From the NCBI GenBank assembly GCA_016286075.1, contig JAEERZ010000174.1, positions 1 to 5,075 of the forward strand: DNA of 5,075 bases, written 5' to 3'. The stretch is from Selenomonadaceae bacterium. Lineage in GTDB: Bacteria > Bacillota > Negativicutes > Selenomonadales > Selenomonadaceae. Under the pieces are notes generated by a model. That model saw nothing but the letters and a program-made list of their open reading frames with translations, searched no databases and was not told where the DNA came from. The position numbers were made by a program, and so were the translations under genes. This document shows, piece by piece, positions 1 through 5,075 of the stretch (position 1 is the stretch's first letter; the number at the start of each line of letters is the position of its first letter).

Positions 1-212
1 AGCCGCGAGATAAACGGAAGCAGGAGGTTTCGAGGGATGTTCCCTTTCTTTCCCGCCTTCATTTTCGCAAAAACCGCTTCATATTCCTCGACGATTTCCC
101 TCGTGGCATAAGCCACCGCTCTCCCCTGCATCACAGCCTCAAGGATTTGGCGGGGATCCCCTTCGAAGAAAAACGCCGAAACGACGACATTCGTGTCAAG
201 GACAATCTTCAT
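1..212 (-). CDS. PIN-domain toxin (VapC-like, COG1569-type), 3' end cut by window edge
   Basis: The first 70 residues are visible and the frame is open to the left edge; the C-terminal part of the protein lies outside the window. The N-terminus reads MKIVLDTNVVVSAFF, the first strand of a PIN domain with the metal-binding Asp at residue 6 followed by TN. A second acidic stretch (EIVEEY, residues 39-44) sits where PIN proteins carry their next conserved acid. The pattern resembles the COG1569 'toxin component, PIN family' group. By family knowledge it would be a Mg2+-dependent ribonuclease that cleaves RNA in the cytoplasm and is held inactive by the antitoxin encoded just upstream. Its ATG overlaps the antitoxin stop (ATGA, 209-212), so translation is probably coupled. 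An AGGAG at 225-229 is a rather distant ribosome site, 12 nt from the ATG. The later catalytic acids cannot be checked here. The RNA target is unknown. Confidence 0.85.
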   Translation of the reverse strand, partial: MKIVLDTNVVVSAFFFEGDPRQILEAVMQGRAVAYATREIVEEYEAVFAKMKAGKKGNIPRNLLLPFISR

Positions 213-475
213 TTACGTTTCTTTCTCCTGACGGACTTCACGACGCCGGCGACGTCCGCTTCGTCAAATCCGGCTTTCTTTGCCCACGCCTGCGCTTCCT
301 CCAGCCACTCGGTAAACTCCTCCGTCGTCGGCAGCTCGACCGGCTTCAGCACAATCACCTTGTCCGTGGCAAAAGCCGCCATCGCGCCTCCGCCGGAAAT
401 GGAAAGAGCCTTGCGCATCTCCAACGGCAGGACAACCTGCCCTTTTCTTGAAACTGTTACGATCTCGACTCCCAT
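209..475 (-). CDS. AbrB/MazE-fold (SpoVT-AbrB) antitoxin, VapB-like
   Basis: This is an 88-residue protein. Residues 4-30 (EIVTVSRKGQVVLPLEMRKA and onward) form the swapped-hairpin AbrB DNA-binding motif: beta strand, S-x-K/R-G-Q-V-V-L-P, then 'MRKAL'. Residues about 39-46 (KVIVLKPV) complete the domain. The C-terminal half (50-88) is charged and probably helical, with TEEFTEWLEEAQAWAKKAGF and a very basic tail ending RRKKRK; in such antitoxins this part wraps the toxin. The ATG at 475 is preceded by GAAAGGGG (483-490) with 7 nt spacing. The stop overlaps the toxin start by 4 nt. The family neutralises the PIN toxin and represses its own promoter by binding a palindrome, which fits the perfect inverted repeat just upstream (501-551). 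The assignment is strong for the fold; the name VapB rests on the PIN partner. Confidence 0.9.
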   Translation of the reverse strand: MGVEIVTVSRKGQVVLPLEMRKALSISGGGAMAAFATDKVIVLKPVELPTTEEFTEWLEEAQAWAKKAGFDEADVAGVVKSVRRKKRK

Positions 476-482
476 GATATCG

Positions 483-490
483 CCCCTTTC
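483..490 (-). promoter_or_regulatory. Ribosome binding site of the antitoxin gene
   Basis: GAAAGGGG on the minus strand lies 7 nt before the ATG at 475. It supports that start over any upstream in-frame codon. Confidence 0.6.
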
Positions 491-500
491 GAGTGATTGA

Positions 501-551
501 AATTTCTGTGGTAGGAAAGTAGGAAAATCCTACTTTCCTACCACAGAAATT
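501..551. repeat. Perfect 24-bp inverted repeat, probable operator of the toxin-antitoxin operon
   Basis: Arms 501-524 and 528-551 are exact reverse complements around a 3-nt AAA centre. Within the arms GTAGGA occurs twice (511-516, 519-524) and its reverse complement TCCTAC twice (528-533, 536-541), with same-direction copies 8 bp apart, so there are four half-site boxes. The right arm overlaps the last three bases of the predicted -10 element (549-554) of the antitoxin promoter, and the repeat covers the expected transcription start near 542. It is not followed by a T-run on either strand and its stem is AT-rich, so it does not look like an intrinsic terminator. AbrB-type antitoxins bind such palindromes; the antitoxin-operator link is inference. 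It could also act on the divergent gene at 677. Confidence 0.8.
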
Positions 552-577
552 ATGCCATAAATTTTTCGACAAAGCAA
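549..577 (-). promoter_or_regulatory. Sigma-70/sigma-A type promoter for the toxin-antitoxin operon
   Basis: On the minus strand there is TTGCTT (572-577) as -35 and CATAAT (549-554) as -10, with a 17-bp spacer (555-571). The predicted start near 542 gives a leader of about 66 nt before the ATG at 475. The -10 and start lie against and inside the 501-551 inverted repeat, the arrangement expected for repression by steric block. Start site mapping is not available. Confidence 0.6.
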
Positions 578-599
578 CCGCCATCGTCATGCTATATAA

Positions 600-629
600 A
601 TGGCATTCCATGGTTCGATATGATAAAAT
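600..629 (+). promoter_or_regulatory. Weak candidate promoter for the small CxCxxC gene
   Basis: ATGGCA (600-605, 4 of 6 consensus matches) and TAAAAT (624-629, 5 of 6) are separated by 18 bp. A start near 636 would give a leader of about 41 nt and would exclude the in-frame ATG at 635, in agreement with the ribosome site at 662-670. Other AT-rich hexamers lie nearby (TATATA at 593, TATGAT at 619), so the exact element is uncertain. Confidence 0.3.
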
Positions 630-661
630 GATCCATGAAAGCAGACGACAATTCCTGCATG

Positions 662-670
662 AAGGAGGAA
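662..670 (+). promoter_or_regulatory. Strong ribosome binding site that fixes the start at 677
   Basis: AAGGAGGAA, with core AGGAGG at 663-668, lies 8 nt before the ATG at 677. In-frame ATGs at 635 and 659 lack a comparable site, so the longer readings with 14 or 6 extra residues are unlikely. Confidence 0.8.
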
Positions 671-676
671 AACAAA

Positions 677-1024
677 ATGACCAAAGCGGAAATCATGGAA
701 AAAGCCAAAGACCTTATCAACGCGCCAAGCTGTTACCCGCCGCTCAAGACGCTGGCCGAGAATTGGCTGAAAGCGCAAGGAACGGCGGAGGAAAAGGCAC
801 TTGGAGCGAAGCTCATCGCCGAATTGGAAAAAGACGTACAGACCGCCGAAAATACGCTCCGCTTCTTTGAGTCGGAATCCGGCCAAAAAATAGTCGGAGC
901 GGAATTTGCCGCACAGATGACGGCCCATTTCAAGGAAATCATCGCCGCCGGCGAAAAGTGGTGCGATTGCCCGGCATGCGCGGCTGGCAAGGCGATCTTG
1001 GACAACAAAGAAGTCATACTGTAA
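677..1024 (+). CDS. Small conserved protein with C-terminal CxCPxC motif, function unknown
   Basis: This 115-residue soluble protein begins MTKAEIMEKAKDLINAPSCY. Most of it (1-90) is Ala/Glu/Lys-rich and probably all-helical, without a signal peptide or membrane segment. The C-terminus carries WCDCPACAAG, giving Cys96-x-Cys98-Pro-x-Cys101; with Cys19 there are four cysteines, enough for one zinc or iron-sulfur site, although Cys19 is far away in sequence. I recall similar ~115-residue proteins from anaerobic Firmicutes carrying the database name 'molecular chaperone Hsp90'. I see no HSP90 domain (no GHKL ATPase motif, and far too short), so that name should not be trusted. The start at 677 is set by AGGAGG at 663-668. 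It forms a single-gene unit, divergent from the toxin-antitoxin pair and closed by a hairpin terminator that begins at its TAA. The coding call is firm; the function is open. Confidence 0.85.
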   Translation: MTKAEIMEKAKDLINAPSCYPPLKTLAENWLKAQGTAEEKALGAKLIAELEKDVQTAENTLRFFESESGQKIVGAEFAAQMTAHFKEIIAAGEKWCDCPACAAGKAILDNKEVIL

Positions 1025-1063
1025 AACAAAGGAGCGGCCTCGCCAGAAGCCGCTCCTTTGTTT
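1024..1063. terminator. Bidirectional rho-independent terminator
   Basis: Perfect 15-bp stem: arms 1024-1038 (AAACAAAGGAGCGGC) and 1049-1063, with a 10-nt loop. The GC-rich core (GGAGCGGC) is flanked by A-runs on one side and TTTGTTT on the other, so either strand gives a U-rich 3' side. It begins at the last base of the plus-strand gene's TAA and also lies downstream of the minus-strand dipeptidase gene (stop at 1127). It therefore probably ends both convergent transcripts. Confidence 0.85.
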
Positions 1064-1068
1064 ATCAA

Positions 1069-1097
1069 GAACAGCCGTGAAAGCTCCACGGCTGTTC
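1069..1097 (-). terminator. Second hairpin downstream of the dipeptidase gene
   Basis: An 11-bp perfect stem has arms 1069-1079 (GAACAGCCGTG) and 1087-1097 and a 7-nt loop. It is the first hairpin met by the minus-strand adeC-dipeptidase transcript, 29 nt past its stop. Its T-tract is poor on the minus strand (TTCTTGAT), so it may be a weak terminator or a 3'-end stabiliser backed up by the stronger hairpin at 1024-1063. Confidence 0.55.
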
Positions 1098-1126
1098 AGG
1101 AAAATCTGATATGAAGCTAATCGGTT

Positions 1127-2731
1127 CTAATATTTTTGCACCTTGTCCGCCTTGGGCTGGAACGTGTCGGCATAGTCGAGACTGTTTCCGCCGTCATGCT
1201 CCGCCAGCAGATTTCCGTATAGCTCGCGCCAATCCGAAAGGACGCGTTCCGCGTTGTCCCGAAGCGTCTGGGCGAAATCTTCCGCCGATTGCCCGGACGA
1301 GGCCGCGACCAACTCCATCGAACGCCGCTCCTCCTCATGGGCGGCGTTCAGCACTTTGGGAGACATCGCGCTGTAATAGCCCTTCGTCAGCGTCGTCACC
1401 TGCTGGGAAATCCACCATGCCTTCGCCGCGTCAAACTTCTTGCGGTCAGTCTGCACATAAGCTTCTGGCGTCGGCGCGACGGCAAAAGGAATATATACGC
1501 TTTCTTTCGGGGCGCTCATGGAAAGCCAGAAAATCGGGCAGGGCAAGCCGTCCTTTGCCTGTGCGATCCACGTATAAGCAGTGTTCGAACTCGTGATGGA
1601 GCGTTCCCATTTCGTCGGGCCATACCGATAGGGCAAAGCAAACGGCCCGGCGTTCTCGCCGTTTCGCCGGTCGAACTTCGTCCCCTCATAGGCGTCGCGG
1701 TGCAAATCCATGATCTCCGCCAACGTCAGCGGATGATCGGGGCGGACGGAAAAGGGATATGCCTCCGTGTCCCAGTTTTTCACTTTCGCGGGAAGATTCG
1801 CCGACGGAGCGACGAGGGAAAGGGCGCGCCAGACCCGGCGCAGCGCGAAGTACGGATGAAAATCTTCCACGGCCTTCATGGAACGCACCCAGTCGAGATT
1901 CCCTTTTTTGTCATAGGCGGCCCAGCCCGCTTCCTTCAGCATGTCGGGCAGTCGCGGATTGAAGATTTGGTCGGGGCTTCCCGGTTTTATCGCGTGAATG
2001 CGGAATTGGTTCGCCGCTACGAAGAACTCTCCGTCCGGCACGCGCTGGGCAATCCAAAATCCGCCTTTGCCCGTGGGCGTCGGCTGCATTTCCAGCACCC
2101 AGCCTTCGTCCCTGTCCGCCACGAGGAGCGTTTCCCCCGTCCCCCACAGGCCGTATTCGTCGATCAGCTCGCCCATGAGCCGAATCGCTTCCCGCGCCGT
2201 GCGGCAGCGTTCAAGGGCGACGCGTCCCAACTCCGCGGCGTAAAAAATGCCGCGGCCTTCTTTCGGCTCCAGATATTCGAGATTGGCGGAGTTGTTCGTG
2301 CATTCGCCCAGCATCAGCCCGTGCTCGTTCATCACGCCGTAATCGCTGTCGATATAAGCGTAAGTGTGAGCCGCTTCGGGGATTTCTCCCAGCGGCTTCG
2401 TCTTCTTCCTGCCGGGATAGTCGTATGCCTCCGCCCGCTCCGGCGCGACGAGACGCGGATTTCCATAGCATTCATACTCCGGCAGCTCGTCCCATGCAAT
2501 GGCGCAGGGGTACACCTTTCGCATCGTCCCCGCCGGATGATCCTTCGCGGGCACATAAATAATGCTCGGGTCGCTCTCATAGGCGTCGTTGGAATGGGTG
2601 ACATAGGCGCTGCCGTCGGCGGAGGCCCCTTTCGTCACAATCGTCGTGGTGCAGGCTTCGGCACAGGAAACAGTGAAACACAGGAAGCCCGCCGCGACGG
2701 AAACCATAAAATTCGTTCGATTCTTTTTCAA
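1127..2731 (-). CDS. Secreted C69-family dipeptidase (Ntn hydrolase)
   Basis: This 534-residue peptidase matches the PepD/U34-C69 dipeptidase group, which removes dipeptides from small peptides. Residues 1-26 are a signal peptide: basic KKNR, hydrophobic 8-22, and an A-E-A signal peptidase site directly before Cys27. Cleavage would expose Cys27 (CTTTIVTKGASADG) as the N-terminal nucleophile that this family needs. Further family motifs are THSNDAYESDPSI (45-57), GVMNEHGLMLGECTN (132-146), LERCRTAREAIRLMGELIDEYG (173-194), GTGETLLVADRDEGWVLE (197-214), FFVAANQFRI (236-245) and HPYFALRRVWRALSL (292-306). It should act outside the membrane. The start is TTG at 2731, supported by GGAGGAGG (2741-2748) 9 nt upstream and by the complete signal peptide; an ATG at codon 9 would remove the basic n-region. 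It begins 4 nt after the adeC stop, so translation is probably coupled. A lipobox reading at Cys23 (TVSC) is less likely. Confidence 0.93.
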   Translation of the reverse strand: MKKNRTNFMVSVAAGFLCFTVSCAEACTTTIVTKGASADGSAYVTHSNDAYESDPSIIYVPAKDHPAGTMRKVYPCAIAWDELPEYECYGNPRLVAPERAEAYDYPGRKKTKPLGEIPEAAHTYAYIDSDYGVMNEHGLMLGECTNNSANLEYLEPKEGRGIFYAAELGRVALERCRTAREAIRLMGELIDEYGLWGTGETLLVADRDEGWVLEMQPTPTGKGGFWIAQRVPDGEFFVAANQFRIHAIKPGSPDQIFNPRLPDMLKEAGWAAYDKKGNLDWVRSMKAVEDFHPYFALRRVWRALSLVAPSANLPAKVKNWDTEAYPFSVRPDHPLTLAEIMDLHRDAYEGTKFDRRNGENAGPFALPYRYGPTKWERSITSSNTAYTWIAQAKDGLPCPIFWLSMSAPKESVYIPFAVAPTPEAYVQTDRKKFDAAKAWWISQQVTTLTKGYYSAMSPKVLNAAHEEERRSMELVAASSGQSAEDFAQTLRDNAERVLSDWRELYGNLLAEHDGGNSLDYADTFQPKADKVQKY

Positions 2732-2735
2732 TGTT

Positions 2736-4475
2736 TTATTCCTCCTCCAGCGACACGAAATCGAATTTCTCGACGTCGAAAAGTCCTCGGTTGGTTAGCT
2801 TCAGCGCGGGGATGACCGGAAGCGCCATGAAGGTCAGCGTCATAATCGGCTCCACGTCAGCACTGACTCCGAGCTCATTCCGCGCCTTTTCATGGAGTGC
2901 GTGCAGCCGCTCCGCAACCCATTCGCCGCTCTCGGTGGTCATCAGCCCCGCAATTGGAAGCGCCATAGCGGCCAGCACCTTTCCCTCTCTGACGACGACC
3001 ATGCCGCCTTCCATCGAAATCAACGCTTTGACGGCGAAGGCCATTTCCTCGTTGCTGACGCCCGCGACGATGATGTTGTGGGAATCGTGGGCCACCGATA
3101 TGGCGACGGCGCCGGATTTGATGCCGTAACCGCCCAGCAGCCCGACGCCGACTTGTCCCGTGCCGTGGTGCCGCTCGACGACCGCAATCTTGCAAACGTC
3201 CTGAGCGGGGTCGAATACAAAATCGCCGCCGTCGTCCGTTTTGACCGTGGCAATTTCCTTTGAAGTCACAATGCCGTCCTTTTGGACGCCGATGACGCGG
3301 ACTTTGTTGCCCGTAAGCTTCAGCTTGAAGCGTTCTGCTGAGAAATTCCTGACGTTTACGCTGCCGCGAACGGTGGAAATGTCGGCGAAGGCCATTTCCG
3401 GAAGATAACGTCCCTCTTCCGCGACCAGCTCGCCGCCGAGAAAGACCTGATGCGCGTGAAACTCCTTCAAATCGTCCAGCAGTACGACGTCCGCACGCCG
3501 TCCCGGAGCGATGGCGCCCCGGTCGTACAGGCGGAACGCTTCCGCCGCGTTCAACGTCGCCATGCGAATCGCCGTCACTGGGTCAAAGCCTTCCTCGACG
3601 CAAATGCGAAGATGATTGTCGATATGTCCTTCGGTCAACATGGTATGCGGCTGCCGGTCGTCCGAGCAGAACATCGCGCGGCGGCTGTTCGCCTCTGTGA
3701 CGCCCTTGAGAAGTTCTCGCAGGTCATGGCAGGCCGAGCCTTCCCGCAGCAGCGCGAACATTCCTTTCGCGATCCGTTCTTTGATCTCGTCCGCCGTCCG
3801 GCATTCATGGTCGCCCAAGATTCCCACGCAGGCGTAAGCATTTAGGATTTTGCCGGATTGGGCGGGCGCGTGACCGTCCACGATCTTTCCCATGCGGCGG
3901 GCCAGCGTCAGCTTGTCCAGCACCGAGTCGTCAGCCTGGACGACGCCGGGCACATTCATAAATTCCCCCAGCCCGAAAATGCGCTCGTCCGCAAGCATTT
4001 CTTCCATATCCTCCGCGTCGAGCTTCGCCCCCGCGTTCTCAAAAGGCGTGGCGGGCACGCAGGAGGGCATCGCGTAAAGGATATTGAGCTTCGTTCTTTT
4101 CGCCGCTTCCAGCATATAACGAAGGCCGTCGAGGCCGCAGACGTTGGCGATCTCGTGCGGGTCGGCGACGATGGTGGCGGTGCCTCGGGGGACGAGCATT
4201 CGCCCCGCCTGTTCCGGGCTCACAAAGGACGATTCGATATGGATATGCGCGTCGATGAAACCCGGCGCGGCAAAGCGTCCCTCCGCGTCGATCGTCTCGC
4301 GCCCCTCGTAGCCCGCATTCGTGCTGACAATCACACCGTCTTTGACGGCAATCTCCCCCGCCTCGATCGTTCCCGAAAAAACGTTGACGATCCGGCAGTT
4401 TTTCAGCACGAGATCCGCCTTTTCCCTGCCCGCCGCCGCGTCAATCCGACGCTTGAGCGCTTCTTTTTCCGTCAT
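2736..4475 (-). CDS. adeC: Adenine deaminase (AdeC type)
   Basis: This 579-residue amidohydrolase hydrolyses adenine to hypoxanthine and ammonia in the cytoplasm (purine salvage). Motifs in order are: N-terminal beta domain about 20-68; metal-binding PGFIDAHIHIESS (71-83, His77 and His79); DPHEIANVCG (105-114); MPSCVPATPFE (136-146); GLGEFMNVPGV (168-178); DGHAP (200-204, His202); GDHEC (221-225, His223); CSDDR (270-274) with the likely catalytic and metal acids; MATLNAAEAF (305-314) and GAIAPGRRADVVLL (320-333) typical of the amidohydrolase end. The AdeC-specific C-terminal domain follows, with VAHDSHNIIVAG (461-472) and a conserved TLTFMALPVIPALKLT stretch (546-561). The length is as expected for bacterial AdeC (about 570-600), with no break. 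ATG at 4475 has GGAGGG (4482-4487) 6 nt upstream. It lies 76 nt downstream of tex on the same strand and 4 nt upstream of the dipeptidase gene. I see no purine riboswitch in the gap. Confidence 0.96.
   Translation of the reverse strand: MTEKEALKRRIDAAAGREKADLVLKNCRIVNVFSGTIEAGEIAVKDGVIVSTNAGYEGRETIDAEGRFAAPGFIDAHIHIESSFVSPEQAGRMLVPRGTATIVADPHEIANVCGLDGLRYMLEAAKRTKLNILYAMPSCVPATPFENAGAKLDAEDMEEMLADERIFGLGEFMNVPGVVQADDSVLDKLTLARRMGKIVDGHAPAQSGKILNAYACVGILGDHECRTADEIKERIAKGMFALLREGSACHDLRELLKGVTEANSRRAMFCSDDRQPHTMLTEGHIDNHLRICVEEGFDPVTAIRMATLNAAEAFRLYDRGAIAPGRRADVVLLDDLKEFHAHQVFLGGELVAEEGRYLPEMAFADISTVRGSVNVRNFSAERFKLKLTGNKVRVIGVQKDGIVTSKEIATVKTDDGGDFVFDPAQDVCKIAVVERHHGTGQVGVGLLGGYGIKSGAVAISVAHDSHNIIVAGVSNEEMAFAVKALISMEGGMVVVREGKVLAAMALPIAGLMTTESGEWVAERLHALHEKARNELGVSADVEPIMTLTFMALPVIPALKLTNRGLFDVEKFDFVSLEEE
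2741..2748 (-). promoter_or_regulatory. Ribosome binding site of the dipeptidase gene, inside the adeC 3' end
   Basis: GGAGGAGG lies 9 nt before the TTG start at 2731. It is formed by the last Glu codons of adeC (GAG GAG GAA TAA), so ribosomes finishing AdeC clear or reload on the same bases. This decides the TTG start and supports co-translation. Confidence 0.8.
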
Positions 4476-4532
4476 ATACGACCCTCCGTCGCCCCGGCCC
4501 CATCCTATATACGCTTGTTTACAGCACTTTCC

Positions 4533-4547
4533 TTATATGCAATATAA
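4533..4547. repeat. Short AT-rich dyad in the tex-adeC gap
   Basis: TTATAT (4533-4538) and ATATAA (4542-4547) form a perfect 6-bp inverted repeat around GCA, in the 76-nt gap (4476-4551) between tex and adeC. It could be part of an adeC promoter (the minus strand reads TATATTGCATATAAGG) or a small operator, but no well-spaced -35/-10 pair could be assigned. It may be chance in AT-rich spacer. The gap has no obvious terminator, so adeC may also be read from tex. Confidence 0.3.
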
Positions 4548-4551
4548 ACCG

Positions 4552-5075
4552 TCAGCCCGCTCTCTGCTCCGCCGGAACCTGCCGCAGCGAGAGGCCGATA
4601 CGCCCGCGCTCTTCGTCCACCTTGATGACCATGACGTTCAGGACGTCGCCGACGGCCACCACGTCCAGCGGATGCCGCACGCGCTTATTGCTGAGCTCGG
4701 AGATATGGATGAGCCCCGCCGTCTTGATGCCGATGTCCACGAATACGCCGAAGTCGGTGATATTCCGTACCGTACCGCGCATGATGGTGCCCGGTTTGAT
4801 GTCGGAGAGCTTGACGATGGCCTGCCTCGTCAGCGGCGCGGGCAAGTCCTCGCGCGGGTCGCGGCCCGGCTTCACCAGCGCCGCAAGGATGTCGCGGACG
4901 GTGGGCAGCCCCGCGTCAAGGTCCTTTGCCAGCTTTTCCTCGTTCACGAGCTTGGCCTTTGCCGCGAGAAAATCGACGGACTTTCGGTCGCCGAGGTCCT
5001 GCGGCTCGAACCCGAGACGGTCGAGAATCCTTTCCGCAAGGGCGTAAGACTCAGGATGTACGGGGGTGTTGTCGA
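4552..5075 (-). CDS. tex: Tex family S1 RNA-binding protein, C-terminal part (5' end outside window)
   Basis: 173 residues are visible and the frame is open to the right edge, so the true start lies beyond it; the in-frame GTG at 4947 is internal. The fragment opens with DNTPVHPESY, a signature of Tex/YhgF proteins that follows their helix-hairpin-helix region. A helical linker comes next, then PTVRDILAALVKPGRDPREDLP (fragment residues about 57-78), which is also Tex-typical. An S1 OB-fold domain follows at about 92-163 (KPGTIMRGTVRNITDFGVFV, then GLIHISELS and a closing RGRIGLSL strand). Family knowledge: Tex is a cytoplasmic nucleic-acid-binding protein of about 720-780 residues linked to transcription and toxin-gene expression. 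The C-terminal tail after S1 is short (about 10 residues). It is on the same strand as adeC, 76 nt upstream of it. The N-terminal, YqgF-like and HhH domains cannot be checked here. Confidence 0.95.
   Translation of the reverse strand, partial: DNTPVHPESYALAERILDRLGFEPQDLGDRKSVDFLAAKAKLVNEEKLAKDLDAGLPTVRDILAALVKPGRDPREDLPAPLTRQAIVKLSDIKPGTIMRGTVRNITDFGVFVDIGIKTAGLIHISELSNKRVRHPLDVVAVGDVLNVMVIKVDEERGRIGLSLRQVPAEQRAG

Noticed and set aside
501..551. The inverted repeat as a rho-independent terminator or a CRISPR repeat
   Set aside because: There is no T-run on either strand and the stem is AT-rich. It lies upstream of both flanking genes. There is a single copy with no spacer array.
635..676. 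In-frame upstream ATGs (635, 659) as the start of the small cysteine protein
   Set aside because: AGGAGG at 663-668 is correctly spaced only for the ATG at 677, and the extra residues (MKADDNSCMKEENK) would be translated through that ribosome site.
2688..2731. Lipoprotein signal in the dipeptidase (TVSC at Cys23)
   Set aside because: The -3 position is Thr rather than the usual Leu, and the A-E-A site before Cys27 explains exposure of the catalytic cysteine better.
1289..2815. 508-codon open frame on the plus strand, antisense to the dipeptidase gene
   Set aside because: It is a mirror of a strongly supported coding gene in GC-rich DNA. Its translation is rich in Arg, His and Pro, has no recognisable motif, and it runs across two real genes.
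2731..3129. 132-codon Ser/Thr-rich open frame on the plus strand at the adeC 3' end
   Set aside because: The Ser/Thr/Ala-rich low-complexity translation is typical of an antisense frame of a GC-rich gene, and it begins inside the dipeptidase start region.
3858..4547. 229-codon open frame on the plus strand opposite adeC
   Set aside because: It lies antisense to conserved AdeC motifs, has Arg/His-rich composition and no domain. It is a shadow frame.
4476..4551. Purine riboswitch or other structured leader upstream of adeC
   Set aside because: The 76-nt gap is too short and lacks the paired three-way junction and conserved loop sequences of purine riboswitches.
4552..4947. Stand-alone 131-residue S1-domain protein (CvfD/general stress protein 13 type) starting at GTG 4947
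   Set aside because: The frame continues open upstream to the window edge with the Tex signature DNTPVHPESY, so the S1 domain is the end of a longer Tex protein.

Overview
This window looks like ordinary chromosomal DNA of an anaerobic or fermentative bacterium. It is moderately GC-rich, with strong AGGAGG-type ribosome binding sites, a TTG start backed by a good Shine-Dalgarno, and compact same-strand gene runs. The secreted C69 dipeptidase, the AdeC-type adenine deaminase and a small CxCxxC protein of a type I recall mainly from Firmicutes suggest a GC-rich Firmicute (Negativicutes-like) or a Synergistota member. This placement is an inference and could be wrong.

Layout, left to right. Positions 1-475 (minus strand) hold a type II toxin-antitoxin pair: an AbrB/MazE-fold antitoxin (209-475), then a PIN-domain ribonuclease toxin that runs off the left edge (1-212). 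They share an ATGA stop/start overlap. Positions 476-676 are a divergent regulatory region. It holds a perfect 24-bp inverted repeat (501-551) built from four GTAGGA-type boxes, and this repeat overlaps the -10 and predicted start site of a well-formed minus-strand promoter (549-577). It is the likely autoregulatory operator of the toxin-antitoxin pair. Positions 677-1024 (plus strand) encode a 115-residue cysteine-motif protein of unknown function.

Positions 1024-1097 hold two hairpins between convergent genes; the first is a good bidirectional terminator. Positions 1127-4475 (minus strand) are a tightly coupled pair: adenine deaminase (adeC, upstream) and an exported C69-family dipeptidase (downstream). 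The dipeptidase ribosome binding site lies inside the last codons of adeC. Positions 4552-5075 are the 3' end of tex, an S1-domain RNA-binding protein, on the same strand and cut by the right edge.

Functionally, AdeC (adenine to hypoxanthine plus ammonia) and the dipeptidase (extracytoplasmic peptide breakdown) fit a nitrogen and nucleobase salvage theme, but their link rests only on gene order and coupling. The toxin-antitoxin pair and the small protein are separate transcription units. I found no CRISPR array, insertion sequence, tRNA, rRNA or riboswitch. No wholly new system is evident. The most unusual items are the compound palindrome at 501-551 and the small CxCxxC protein beside it.
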